Below are positions 16,679-25,007 of a stretch of 32,143 bases of DNA, in pieces. The notes beneath the pieces were generated by a model. That model did not search any database and was not told the DNA's origin. It saw nothing but the letters and a program-made list of their open reading frames with translations. The DNA is from Cutibacterium avidum ATCC 25577 (GTDB taxonomy: Bacteria; Actinomycetota; Actinomycetes; Propionibacteriales; Propionibacteriaceae), in contig NZ_JH165054.1 in the NCBI RefSeq assembly GCF_000227295.1, positions 62,023-94,165 on the forward strand, in the 5' to 3' direction. The translations under genes and the position numbers were made by a program. How positions within the stretch are numbered: position 1 is the stretch's first letter; each line of letters begins with the position of its first letter.

Positions 16679-17818
16679 TTACTTGTTGGATTTCGTGAAT
16701 TCGGATTCGGCACTGTGGATTTCCAGCGCGGGTCGTTTGTCGCTCTCGGGCACGAGCGTCGGCTTCCCCACGGGCTTGACCACGAGGTCGCCGAGCACCT
16801 CGTTGAAGGTCTTCTTGCCCATGAGGCGTTCCATCGCAGTGAGCGTGATGAGTCTGCGGTCGTAGATGTCGGCGTAGCCGGCAGCCTTAGCTGCTTCGGC
16901 GACGGCGGTTTCGTTGGTGTATTTGCGGATCGACCGGCCTGCGACGAGCTTGAACCTGTCCCAGTGCTTGCCCTGGTTGACCGCTTGTGCGAGGGCGTAG
17001 GCCTCCACGTCGGATGCCCACGACTTCAACAACGGCAACCGAGCCAGCACCTCGGCGATCTCGCTGTCGGACAGTTCGGCCGGTGGCGCAAACTCGTGTT
17101 GAGCGAGCGCGAGGTTGGCTTCGGCGCGTGCTCGGCAGGTCGGTGCGATGCGGCAGAACTGGCACCACGAGCCGGGGCAGAACTCGCCCCCACCTGCCGC
17201 AGCCAGTTCGGCCTTCGGTTTGACCTCGGTCTCGGCCCACGCTTCGAGTTCGGCGATGCTGGTTTCCCAGGTGTCGACGTTGTCCCGGCGCGGCTGATAG
17301 ATCGTCACCGCCACGGTCTCGATGTCATACAGGTCGCCGAAGGTGCGCAGCGCGCCGAGCGCATAGAGCATGAGCTGCGGGTTGTGTGCGGCTTCGACGA
17401 GGACGCCTTGCCCGTACTTGAGGTCGATGATTTGCAGCTTGGGTTCGGCGATGATGAGGCAGTCGCCGGTGCCGAACCCGCCTGGCACGACGTGGGAGAA
17501 GTCGAGGCGCTGCTCGATCAGCACCTGCGGATCACCGCAGGTCTCCCGCGCGATCGAGATGTGTTCCTGGACGAAGGCGACGTAGTCGTCGGTCAGGTTC
17601 TCCATCTCGGCGTCGATCCAGTCCGATTCGGGCTTGAAGCCGGGTGCCTGGTGGAGGGCGCGCCGGAGCTTCCACTCCGCCAGGGCGTGTGCGGCGGTGC
17701 CCTGCTCGGCCGCCGCCGACGACGAGTCCGGCTCGCGGGATTCGAGGACGGCGCTGGGTGGGCAGTTCAGCCACCGGTGCGCACCGGACGCTGAGAGCAG
17801 CGCGTGCTGGTCAGGCAT
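16679..17818 (-). CDS. DUF2800 Cas4/RecB-like nuclease
   Basis: A 379-residue DUF2800 protein, related to PD-(D/E)XK RecB/Cas4 exonucleases. The nuclease core is GTGDC at 116-120 and IIDLKYGQG at 131-138, with the QLMLYALGAL helix after it. Four Cys (214, 219, 222 and 228, CPGSWCQFC then TC), with Cys19, suit an iron-sulfur cluster as in Cas4. It probably processes DNA ends in phage recombination together with DUF2815. ATG 17818 follows AAGGAG; the open frame extends 28 codons further up but that part lies within the upstream gene. The start overlaps the upstream stop by eight bases. Confidence 0.9.
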   Translation of the reverse strand: MPDQHALLSASGAHRWLNCPPSAVLESREPDSSSAAAEQGTAAHALAEWKLRRALHQAPGFKPESDWIDAEMENLTDDYVAFVQEHISIARETCGDPQVLIEQRLDFSHVVPGGFGTGDCLIIAEPKLQIIDLKYGQGVLVEAAHNPQLMLYALGALRTFGDLYDIETVAVTIYQPRRDNVDTWETSIAELEAWAETEVKPKAELAAAGGGEFCPGSWCQFCRIAPTCRARAEANLALAQHEFAPPAELSDSEIAEVLARLPLLKSWASDVEAYALAQAVNQGKHWDRFKLVAGRSIRKYTNETAVAEAAKAAGYADIYDRRLITLTAMERLMGKKTFNEVLGDLVVKPVGKPTLVPESDKRPALEIHSAESEFTKSNK

Positions 17819-18218
17819 CGGACAACTCCTTCGCCTTGGCGAGCAGCCATCCGTACTTGGACGGGTCGACTGCCGAGAGCCGGTCTGCGCCGGTAGCGAC
17901 AATCAGTTCCCGGACCTGCTCGGTCAGGCCTTGGCTGGAGAGCCCGGCGAGGACGCCACGCACCTGCGCCAGCGACACCGGCTCCGGCTCAGGTGTCGGT
18001 TCGGGTGCCTGTCGGTGGGTGGCCTCGTATTCGGCGGCCGCTTCTTCCAGGTCGGGCTGGGCGAGCCCGGCGGCGGCGATCGGACGCGCACCAGGCATCC
18101 CGGCATGATCCTCAAATGAGCCCCACGCGGTCTCCTCGATCGCGGCGGCGAGCATCGCCACGCCCTCAGCGATCCGGTTCAGCGCGCCAATGAACCTGTT
18201 CGAGTCGGTGACGTTCAC
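17811..18218 (-). CDS. Phage protein next to DUF2800, C-terminal helical domain
   Basis: A 135-residue protein starting at GTG 18218 (overlapping the previous stop as GTGA). The N-terminal half is helical, then comes a Pro-Glu-rich linker (PEPTPEPEPVS), then a conserved-looking C-terminal segment with LAQVRGVLAGLSSQG, VRELIVATGADRLSAVD and KYGWLLAKAKEL. Similar small proteins accompany DUF2800 in other phages. Its function is not known; a partner or regulator of the nuclease is inferred from position. Confidence 0.72.
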   Translation of the reverse strand: MNVTDSNRFIGALNRIAEGVAMLAAAIEETAWGSFEDHAGMPGARPIAAAGLAQPDLEEAAAEYEATHRQAPEPTPEPEPVSLAQVRGVLAGLSSQGLTEQVRELIVATGADRLSAVDPSKYGWLLAKAKELSDA

Positions 18219-18460
18219 TTGGACTCACCACCCTCGCTGGTGACACCGACCGCGTCTGCCATTGCCATCGGCTCGTCGGCTGGTTCCACGATCTCGACGG
18301 AGCCGACTTGGTTTCCTGGCACGAGCACGGTGACGCGCTGCTTACGGCCCAGGAGCTTGGCCAGGAGGCGTTCGCGCAGGCTGACTGTGCGGGTGGAGAC
18401 GAGCGCATCGGCGGCGGGCTCGTCGGAGAGGTTGATGCGAAGCTTGTGCTTTCCCACCAT
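18215..18460 (-). CDS. Small phage protein of unknown function
   Basis: An 81-residue protein from ATG 18460, which follows AAAGGGG. It contains a basic middle (LRERLLAKLLGRKQRV) and a beta-rich stretch VTVLVPGNQVGSVEIV, ending in an acidic tail. It is translationally coupled to the 135-residue protein by a GTGA overlap. I do not recognise its family. Its 5' leader is copy B of the repeated leader. Confidence 0.62.
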   Translation of the reverse strand: MVGKHKLRINLSDEPAADALVSTRTVSLRERLLAKLLGRKQRVTVLVPGNQVGSVEIVEPADEPMAMADAVGVTSEGGESK

Positions 18461-18562
18461 GAGTGTTTCCCCTTTCTGGAGAGCTGATAGGTTCCGCAAG
18501 CCGTCTGCCGTTGGTGGGGCTTGCACCTATACGCCCCCGAGGGACTCGAGATCCGGACGGGT
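18461..18562 (-). promoter_or_regulatory. Leader of the 81-aa gene, copy B of a repeated leader
   Basis: On the minus strand it starts ACCCGTCCGGAT, has CTCGGGGGCGTAT after nine bases, and ends CAGCTCTCCAGAAAGGGG before the start codon. Inside it GCAAGCC pairs with GGCTTGC and the flanking ATAGGT with ACCTAT. Its first 34 bases are also the last codons and stop of the sigma-like gene. Compare copy A at 12631-12480. It heads the transcript segment leading to DUF2800. Confidence 0.5.
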
Positions 18563-19198
18563 GTGCCCGAACTTCTTATGAATGCGGTCACGTGCGCGGG
18601 TGACGCTCTTGCGCACGGCATCTGCCAGCTTGTTGATCTCGGCCTGGTCAGCGTCGGGATGCTCCAGGCGGGCAATATCCGCGTAGGAGAGTTCTTCGCC
18701 CAGTGACAAGGTGAGATACTTGCGCTGCTGATCAGTCAGCGACAGCAAGATCTCGGCAAGCACCCGCCGCGACTGGGCGGCTTCCTCTGCTTCGAGGAAT
18801 GCTTCTTCAGGATCGACGACCTGGTTGGCGTACAGCTCTCGACCCGCCGCAAGCGCGTCTTGCCAGTCCGAATAGGAGGTGTCGTTGCGTTTGACCGCGT
18901 TACGGTGCTGCCGGTAGAGCACGTAGGCTGCCCGGCACCATTCTTCTTTCCACGGGTCGACGTAGTCTGGATCGAGGAGCTGGTTACGCAGCAGCTTCGC
19001 CTGGGCACAGCTGCGGGCGTATGCTTCGGGCTCGATGTCTCGGAGGGCTTCGTCGGGTGCGGGCAGGTCGAGCAGTTCGATCCATGCCCACCCTTTGGCG
19101 GACGGCACATAGAGGTGCCAGTGTTCCTGCCCGTTCGAGTCGGTCTTGCAGCGGCTGGCGTACGGGCGAGGTTGTGGTTGAGAAGTAGGTGTAGCCAC
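18527..19198 (-). CDS. Sigma-70 region-4-like phage regulator
   Basis: A 223-residue protein, first gene of the phage operon. The C-terminal part has a sigma-70 region-4-like helix-turn-helix: LLSLTDQQRKYLTLSLGEE, then LSYADIARLEHPD and VRKSVTRARDRIHKKFG. The middle is an acidic helical region and there is no region 2, so it is not a full sigma factor. It is probably a phage transcription regulator. The start is GTG 19198; its site GAAGGGAG lies six bases upstream but can be locked in a hairpin. The C-terminal codons share sequence with the leader of the BRO gene. Confidence 0.75.
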   Translation of the reverse strand: MATPTSQPQPRPYASRCKTDSNGQEHWHLYVPSAKGWAWIELLDLPAPDEALRDIEPEAYARSCAQAKLLRNQLLDPDYVDPWKEEWCRAAYVLYRQHRNAVKRNDTSYSDWQDALAAGRELYANQVVDPEEAFLEAEEAAQSRRVLAEILLSLTDQQRKYLTLSLGEELSYADIARLEHPDADQAEINKLADAVRKSVTRARDRIHKKFGHTRPDLESLGGV

Positions 19199-19204
19199 GG
19201 TGGG

Positions 19205-19225
19205 CTCCCTTCGATGTGAAGGGAG
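19205..19225 (-). promoter_or_regulatory. Hairpin that sequesters a ribosome-binding site
   Basis: CTCCCTTC and GAAGGGAG form a perfect 8-bp stem with a five-base loop. On the minus-strand mRNA the 3' arm GAAGGGAG is the ribosome-binding site of the sigma-like gene, six bases before its GTG. Translation of the first phage gene would be low while the stem is closed. Confidence 0.55.
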
Positions 19226-19522
19226 ACCCGTTCAGAGGTATGAAGTTGTGCCGGTCAGCCGGGAGGCATTCAAGGGACAGCGAAGGCGGGCACCTACGAA
19301 TAGATGCCTGCCGACGTGCCTCGAACGGATCTCCCGATTGACGGTTGACCACCGTGCTCGATCACAGCTCGGCGTTGTAGGAGCCCCGACCACAGGTGCG
19401 GTCGAGTCGCCCGGTGAGGCCGTTGCCGTCGACTGCGCCAGCCTCACCTGTAGGTATGTGCGGCAGCTGGTTCCAGCTACCGGCGACGGAGTACGTCACG
19501 TCGGGCTCGCGCTCGTGTCGTT

Positions 19523-19552
19523 GTGACGTGCTAGCGCCCTCTGCGGTAACAT
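19523..19552 (+). promoter_or_regulatory. Possible promoter of the defence operon
   Basis: GTGACG (19523-19528), an 18-base spacer and TAACAT (19547-19552) resemble a sigma-70 promoter, immediately followed by a 17-bp palindrome. The leader to the first gene would be about 130 bases long. Confidence 0.35.
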
Positions 19553-19569
19553 GTGAAGAAGTTCTTCAC
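19553..19569. promoter_or_regulatory. 17-bp palindrome, operator candidate
   Basis: GTGAAGAAGTTCTTCAC is a perfect palindrome around a central G, two 8-base arms. It directly follows a -10-like box, where a dimeric repressor would block transcription. The XRE protein encoded in the operon is a candidate ligand. Confidence 0.5.
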
Positions 19570-19636
19570 GAACGCGATCCGGCATGGTGTACTCCAAATA
19601 CCTGATTTCAGGCTAGAAATCGGGGTCTGCTGAACT

Positions 19637-19674
19637 GTGAGAAAACGTGAGGGGCTGTCGTGAGAAACCATGAG
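19637..19674 (+). repeat. Direct repeat pair upstream of the defence operon
   Basis: GTGAGAAAACGTGAG (19637-19651) and GTGAGAAACCATGAG (19660-19674) are direct repeats differing at two positions, with a period of 23 bases, about two helical turns. The last copy ends 20 bases before the first start codon. They look like regulator-binding sites. Confidence 0.4.
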
Positions 19675-19694
19675 ACTCGATGGGTAGGAGGATG

Positions 19695-20825
19695 ATGAAG
19701 TTCTTCGAGCTCGCCGATGCGCTACAGCCCGCCGTGCCTGGAGGATTGTCACGAGCGCCCTATCTGCGCGAGTTGATCTCGATGTTCACCAACGTCACCG
19801 AAGCCGAATGGGCGACGCGGAACGACCCCTCCACGCTGCCGTCTGATTCGACGCTGGAATCGATGGCATCCCGTGATAGCGCGTTCACGAAGAAACTGGC
19901 GAAAGCGATCACTGCCCGGTGGGGCATCAAGAACTTCGTGACCGTCCTGGACGAGCTGGAGCTAGAGACCCAACAGCTGATCACGGACAACATTGCCGCC
20001 TACGGTGAGCAGGTTCGTCTTGACCATTTCCCCGCCGACGTGGCGCGTCTACTCGTGGAGATCGTTCACGCGAAAGCCAGCACAGACCACGGCAAGCAGC
20101 AGGTGCTGACGCAGATCGCTATCCAAGCTGCCCGCGTCAAGTACGAGAAACTCGTGGTGGCTCGCTCGCGCGGCTGCACGGAATGCAGAACTCCGCTGAG
20201 GGTGATCGCGCACGGGCACCAGGCCGACTCCTACGAGATGGTGTTCCTCGACGCTGACGGTGACGAGTACGGCCCAGACGACTTCGCCGCGCTGTGTAAA
20301 CCGTGTGCCGAGAAATACGAGCTCGCCCACACGTCGACCGATGTGGACAGGCTGCGGCAGCAGAACCGGCTCTGGTCGCTGAGCGACCGGATCGATGAGG
20401 GGCTCGTGCCGCTCGGCCTGGACGGCAAGATCGCCGAACTGCTCAAGGCGATCCATAACCTCCCGGTCGAAGACCTTGCCCCGGACGTCACCTATGACGT
20501 GATGCCGATGCAAGCCAAGCTCGCCGATACGAAACTGGTGCGGCGCGTCCGTGACCACATGAGCATCTACGAGACCAGGGTGCGCCAGACGGCGAAAGCC
20601 CTCCAGGAGGCAGGACAACTCGACTTCGAACGGATGCGTGACGACATTTGGGGTGCCTGGCGAGTATTGGCCGACGCTGGTCTGAGCCAGGACGAGATCT
20701 GGACCCGGCTCACTGCATGGATTCACCAGCACACGAACATCGACGATTACGCCTGCGGGGTGGTCGTCTCGTTCCTGACCCAGATCTGTGAACTGTTCAA
20801 ACCAAGGAGGCCGGTACTGGCATGA
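19695..20825 (+). CDS. ABC-three-component (ABC-3C) effector protein with Cys4 treble-clef-like insert
   Basis: A 376-residue protein, first gene of the defence operon. The N-terminal 150 residues are helical. Next comes a Cys4 cluster: Cys161 and Cys164 (GCTECRTPL) with Cys201 and Cys204 (ALCKPCAEKYE). The second half looks like the end of an HNH treble clef (LCxxCHxKY), but the HNH His residues are missing, so it may be structural. The C-terminal 170 residues are helical and probably the ABC-3C C-terminal domain that docks on the ATPase. The role is inferred from gene order: effector, middle component, DUF2326 ATPase. ATG 19695 follows AGGAGG; ATG 19692 or 19680 are alternatives. It overlaps the next gene as ATGA. 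Confidence 0.72.
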   Translation: MKFFELADALQPAVPGGLSRAPYLRELISMFTNVTEAEWATRNDPSTLPSDSTLESMASRDSAFTKKLAKAITARWGIKNFVTVLDELELETQQLITDNIAAYGEQVRLDHFPADVARLLVEIVHAKASTDHGKQQVLTQIAIQAARVKYEKLVVARSRGCTECRTPLRVIAHGHQADSYEMVFLDADGDEYGPDDFAALCKPCAEKYELAHTSTDVDRLRQQNRLWSLSDRIDEGLVPLGLDGKIAELLKAIHNLPVEDLAPDVTYDVMPMQAKLADTKLVRRVRDHMSIYETRVRQTAKALQEAGQLDFERMRDDIWGAWRVLADAGLSQDEIWTRLTAWIHQHTNIDDYACGVVVSFLTQICELFKPRRPVLA

Positions 20826-21049
20826 TCAGGCTTCCCAACAAGCTCTACCGGTTCAACGAGACCGTGCTCGCGGACTTTGTCACCATTCTCAAGACCCTCG
20901 GCACCGAATCCGTACCGGTTCTTGACGTGCAGCGCCGCCTCGCCGACAAGCTGCACACCGAAGACCTCATCGAGGCCCTCACCCTCCTGCTCACCCTTGG
21001 GGTGCTCGACCTGGATGCCAACGAGGGGCTGATTAGTCGTGCTCACTAG
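20822..21049 (+). CDS. ABC-3C middle component (MC6-like)
   Basis: A 75-residue protein beginning MIRLPNKLYRFNETVL, containing a winged-helix-like stretch (SVPVLDVQRRLADKL and LIEALTLLLTLGVLDLD). Small proteins with this beginning sit between effector and ATPase in ABC-3C systems and act as the middle component linking them. The gene overlaps the effector by four bases and the ATPase by eleven, so the three are expressed in fixed proportions. Confidence 0.78.
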   Translation: MIRLPNKLYRFNETVLADFVTILKTLGTESVPVLDVQRRLADKLHTEDLIEALTLLLTLGVLDLDANEGLISRAH

Positions 21050-22760
21050 GCTCTGGTCACCGGCATTCCACCGCAACGGCGAGCCGCGTCCGGTCATCAC
21101 CATGCATGCCGGGGTGAACATTGTTGAAGGTGCCGACCAAGCACAAAACTCGATCGGCAAATCCACGCTGCTCCAAATCATCGACTTCATCTACGCCGGG
21201 AACGACTTCCTGAACTCGGACGCTGTACGACTCCCGCAAGCCGTCGGCCACCACGCCATTCACTTCACCCTCAGACTGACCGGTACGGATCAACACTTCG
21301 TCCGTGCCACCGACCGGCCCGGGTTCGTCACCCGCTATCACGACGCCGACTGGCAGGAGATGGTCGAAGACCTCACCCTGGCCGAGTATCAGCAGTTCCT
21401 GCTCGACGAGTACGGCCTCGGGGAAACCGGCGGCACCTGGCGTGAACTGGTCGGACGATTCAGTCGCGTCGATGAACGCGATATGGCGCTCCTGGATCGG
21501 CCACTGGCCGCAGCCGCACGTGCCAACGACATCGAAGGCGCGAAAGCACTCCTGCGACTGTTCGGCGCGTACGAGGAGATCGAGAAGATCCAATCCCGCT
21601 ACGACCAGGTACGCAAAGAAGTCGACGCTCTCAATGCGATGGCGAAAGGCAAGTACTCCAGCTACATCAAGTTCACGACGAAGAAGGAACGCACCGCCGC
21701 CCAGAAAGAACTCCTCCAGGCTCGTAGCGAAGCGAAACAGCTGCGAACCCACGCCGACCTTGATCTCTTCGAAGCCGAGCGGAGAGCCAGGGAGGAGCAG
21801 GCGCTGCGCCGCTCCGAACTGCGACCGCTCACACAGCAGCTCGACGAGATCAACAGCAGACTCACGATCGTCAACGCCACCCTCGCAGGGCAAACCCGGA
21901 TCACCACCCGTGACCTGGAAGAGTTCTACGAGTTCTTCCCCCACGCGAACCGTGAATCCTTAGAAACCATCGAGTACTACCACCACCAGCTCACCGGTAT
22001 CCTCGAAGACCAGCTCCGCGAGCAGCAGCGCCACTACCAGGCGCAAGCAGCCGAGTTGCAGGTCGCCATCGACAACTTGAAAGCCAAGATCCTGGCGCTC
22101 GGAAAATCCGTGCAGCTCGATGATGAGGTCTACGACCAGTCCGCCCAGCTGCAAGCCCGGATCGACCGACTCGAAGAGCAAATCCGTGCCTTCGACCACA
22201 ACGAGGAACTCAAGAAGGAACGCAAACAGCTCAAACATGAGATCGATGAGGCCATCCCGCAGACGCTCGGGCATCTGACAGACGCGATCAACACGCAGAT
22301 TAAAACCGCCAATGATGCGCTCTACCCGCAGCAGCATCGCAAGAGCCCACTGTTCACGTTCAAGGCCGCAGCGAAAGGCGTCTCCTATACGTTCGACCAC
22401 AACGGGGACACCGGCTCGGGTGCCAAGGCCAAGAACCTCATCGTGTTTGACCTTGCCGTCCTGCAAAGCACACCGCTGCCGTTCCTCATCCACGACTCGG
22501 CGATCATCAAACCCGTCGCCTTCGCGCCCGTCCACGAGTTGCTCACCATCTACGCCCACAGCAGCACGCTTACTAGCGGCGCGAATGAACCCAAGCAGGT
22601 GTTCTTCTCCTTCGACGCCACCAAGGCCTACGGCACCGGAGCCGAAGACGCCGTTGCTGAGAACCACATCATCCACCTCGACGAAGGCACCGAAGCCCTC
22701 TACGGCTTCACCTGGAACCTAGAAACCGACCAAACCGATGCAGGAGACGACCAACCGTGA
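21039..22760 (+). CDS. DUF2326 SMC-like ATPase of the ABC-3C system
   Basis: A 573-residue ABC ATPase of the Rad50/SMC type. Walker A is QNSIGKSTLLQI at residues 36-47 (the usual first Gly of the loop is Ala35). A long coiled coil runs from about 190 to 420. After it comes a signature-like GDTGSGAKAKNLIVFDLA and a Walker B-like strand, LPFLIHDSAIIKP near 480-492, as in DUF2326 proteins. In ABC-3C systems the ATPase is thought to sense foreign nucleoprotein and release or drive the effector. It starts with GTG 21039. It lies in the middle of the operon and overlaps both neighbours. Confidence 0.87.
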   Translation: MLTRLWSPAFHRNGEPRPVITMHAGVNIVEGADQAQNSIGKSTLLQIIDFIYAGNDFLNSDAVRLPQAVGHHAIHFTLRLTGTDQHFVRATDRPGFVTRYHDADWQEMVEDLTLAEYQQFLLDEYGLGETGGTWRELVGRFSRVDERDMALLDRPLAAAARANDIEGAKALLRLFGAYEEIEKIQSRYDQVRKEVDALNAMAKGKYSSYIKFTTKKERTAAQKELLQARSEAKQLRTHADLDLFEAERRAREEQALRRSELRPLTQQLDEINSRLTIVNATLAGQTRITTRDLEEFYEFFPHANRESLETIEYYHHQLTGILEDQLREQQRHYQAQAAELQVAIDNLKAKILALGKSVQLDDEVYDQSAQLQARIDRLEEQIRAFDHNEELKKERKQLKHEIDEAIPQTLGHLTDAINTQIKTANDALYPQQHRKSPLFTFKAAAKGVSYTFDHNGDTGSGAKAKNLIVFDLAVLQSTPLPFLIHDSAIIKPVAFAPVHELLTIYAHSSTLTSGANEPKQVFFSFDATKAYGTGAEDAVAENHIIHLDEGTEALYGFTWNLETDQTDAGDDQP

Positions 22761-22993
22761 TCATCACCTTCAAACCACTATGGAAACTCCTCATCGACCG
22801 CGACATGACCCGCGAAGATCTACGCCACGCCGCAGGCCTGTCACCAGCCACCATCGCCAAACTCGGCAGAGACGGCAACGTCACCACCGACGTCCTCGCC
22901 CGCATCTGCCAAGCACTCGATTGCAGCTTGGAACAAATCGCCCTAGCTACATCGCGCAGCGATCCATGCGGTGAAAACCATGAGCACGCATAG
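22757..22993 (+). CDS. XRE-family helix-turn-helix regulator
   Basis: A 78-residue Cro/C1-type protein: WKLLIDRDMTREDLRHAAGL, then SPATIAKLGRDGNVTTDVLA and RICQALDCSLEQI make a complete five-helix HTH. It starts at GTG 22757, overlapping the ATPase stop by four bases, and ends 40 bases before the methyltransferase. Small XRE proteins of this kind often sit just before restriction-modification genes and control them. It probably regulates the whole operon through the palindrome or repeats upstream of 19695. Confidence 0.9.
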   Translation: MIITFKPLWKLLIDRDMTREDLRHAAGLSPATIAKLGRDGNVTTDVLARICQALDCSLEQIALATSRSDPCGENHEHA

Positions 22994-23033
22994 CGACCCC
23001 CAGACTTCAATCTTCTAAGCAACGGAGCAATTC

Positions 23034-24992
23034 ATGTCAGATACGATCAATCAAGTCCCGGGCACCACACCCGATTTCACGACAGAGGCAGCGAACAAAC
23101 TCGCTCTACTGTTCCCAGAGATCGTGGCCGACGGGAAAGTTGACATCGGTAAGCTCAAAATCATCCTCGGAGTCGATGTTGATGACGCCCGTGAGAGGTT
23201 CGGTCTGACCTGGCCCGGCAAGGCACAAGCCATCCGAGCGGCGCAAACACCGACGACGGCAACCCTGATGCCCGACAAAGAGAACTCTGTAGATTGGGAC
23301 GCCACCCAAAACGTGTTCATCGAGGGTGACAACCTCGAAGTCCTCAAGGTCTTGCAGAAGCACTACTACGGGCAGATCAAAATGATCTACATCGACCCGC
23401 CCTACAACACGGGCAATGATTTCGTGTACAGCGATGATTACTCTGACTCAATTGGCTCATACTTGGAGCTTGCGGGTCAAGCCGACGAACTCGGCAAACT
23501 TTCTACGAACTCCGAATCAGCTGGCCGTTTTCACTCGAACTGGCTCAACATGATGTATCCAAGACTCAAAACATCTCGGAATCTCCTAGCCGACGACGGT
23601 GTCATCTTCATAAGCATTGGGGATAAAGAACAGTCGCGACTAAAAGATATTTGTGATGAAATTTACGGCGAGCACAATTTCATTGCAAGTTTCATTTGGG
23701 AAAAATCCCAGCACTTCGGGCGTCAGAAAGTAAACTCCTACTCAAATCACGATTTCATTCTGTGTTACGCCCGGCAATTATTTGACCCGCAAGGCAGCAA
23801 AAAAGAGCTGCTTGTCGAGTTCTCAAAGACTGAATTCGAAGACGCGCCCCTGTACAATGCCTCAAATCCAGAGAATACACTGCTATTCCCAGCTGGATCA
23901 ACGAAGTTTAATATCCCTGACGGGGTCTATGCTGAGTCATCCGATCAAAAGTACTCATTGCGCACCCCGGTTGTGGTTAAGCAGGGAAGGAATGAGAATT
24001 CGTTCGAGCTGAAATTTCGGTCTCGATGGTCGCGCGAGACCGTCTTGGCAGAGGCCGAAAAGGGGACAACTTATTGGGTAAAGTCAAAGAACTTCGCCAT
24101 TCGAGCGGTCTATTCTGAAGGCAAAGCCTCGAACGAATCCCCGAGGCAAGTAATCTTCACTAATTCTTCGGCACCGAATAGAACTAAAAGCAGGTTCGGT
24201 GTGCCTGTGGGTACGAATGAAGAAGCTTCTTCGCAGCTCAAAGAACTCATGGGGGGAGATTACTTTTCGTACCCAAAGCCGACAAGCCTTATAGAGTACC
24301 TGGTTTCACTAGTGGCCCCGGGCACAGTTCTGGACTTTTTTGCGGGTTCAGGAACCACTGCTGAAGCGGTGATGGCACTCAATTCTAGGGATGGAGGCGA
24401 CCGACAAACGATCTCAGTACAGCTACCAGAGCCGCTAGAGGAGGAGAAGCCTGACGCTCACGTAGCTGGATTCGAAACAATTGCTGATATCTCGCGCGAG
24501 CGTATCCGCCGTGCGGGAGAGAAGATCCTTGAGGAGGAGTCAAGCAAGCTTGATGGTCGCCCAGATTCCCTCGATGTTGGTTTCCGCGCTTACAAGCTTG
24601 TGGACACTAACTTCACGAAGTGGAGGGCGGACTCTGGACTCTCTGAAGACGAGCTAGTCGGTTTGTTTGCCGACTTGGCTGACTCGGCTGATGATCATGC
24701 CCGTCCCGAGGCGCTCCTGACCGAGGTGCTCTTGAAGCTGGGGTTCTCGTTGACGGAGAAAATCGAAACTGTTGAGGTCGCGGGCTTAAGCGTGTTCAGT
24801 GTGGCTGATGGCCTGGTGCTGGCTTATTTGGATGAACACACCCAGCCGACACTGGACCAGCTGCGCGCTCTTGTCGGTGAGGAGCCGGAGCGTCTGGTGG
24901 TTCTGGAGGATGCATTCCAGGGCAATGACGAGTTGAAGACGAATCTGGTGCAGGAGTGCCGCACGCGCAACGTTGATCTGTGGACGGCGTAG
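23034..24992 (+). CDS. mod: Type III-like adenine DNA methyltransferase (Mod)
   Basis: A 652-residue beta-class N6-adenine methyltransferase. The catalytic motif is DPPYNTGNDF at residues 121-130, and the SAM-binding TVLDFFAGSGTTAEAV lies near 430-445; this order is typical of type III Mod. The stretch between them, about residues 195-430 (roughly 23600-24330), is visibly richer in A and T than the flanks and should contain the target-recognition domain, so it looks exchanged. The C-terminal 200 residues probably bind Res. Mod methylates host sites and gives sequence specificity to Res. ATG 23034 follows GGAG. Res starts 15 bases after its stop. Confidence 0.92.
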   Translation: MSDTINQVPGTTPDFTTEAANKLALLFPEIVADGKVDIGKLKIILGVDVDDARERFGLTWPGKAQAIRAAQTPTTATLMPDKENSVDWDATQNVFIEGDNLEVLKVLQKHYYGQIKMIYIDPPYNTGNDFVYSDDYSDSIGSYLELAGQADELGKLSTNSESAGRFHSNWLNMMYPRLKTSRNLLADDGVIFISIGDKEQSRLKDICDEIYGEHNFIASFIWEKSQHFGRQKVNSYSNHDFILCYARQLFDPQGSKKELLVEFSKTEFEDAPLYNASNPENTLLFPAGSTKFNIPDGVYAESSDQKYSLRTPVVVKQGRNENSFELKFRSRWSRETVLAEAEKGTTYWVKSKNFAIRAVYSEGKASNESPRQVIFTNSSAPNRTKSRFGVPVGTNEEASSQLKELMGGDYFSYPKPTSLIEYLVSLVAPGTVLDFFAGSGTTAEAVMALNSRDGGDRQTISVQLPEPLEEEKPDAHVAGFETIADISRERIRRAGEKILEEESSKLDGRPDSLDVGFRAYKLVDTNFTKWRADSGLSEDELVGLFADLADSADDHARPEALLTEVLLKLGFSLTEKIETVEVAGLSVFSVADGLVLAYLDEHTQPTLDQLRALVGEEPERLVVLEDAFQGNDELKTNLVQECRTRNVDLWTA

Positions 24993-25007
24993 GAGGGTTC
25001 GGGTTCC

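Larger units (their letters stand above)
19199..19694. other. Intergenic region between phage operon and defence operon
   Basis: About 500 bases without a gene, flanked by divergent operons. It holds the hairpin over the sigma-like gene's ribosome-binding site (19205-19225), a promoter-like pair with a palindrome (19523-19569), a small hairpin (GATTTC...GAAATC, about 19603-19620) and a direct repeat pair (19637-19674). Phages usually have the repressor and integrase on this side; neither is here. Confidence 0.6.
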
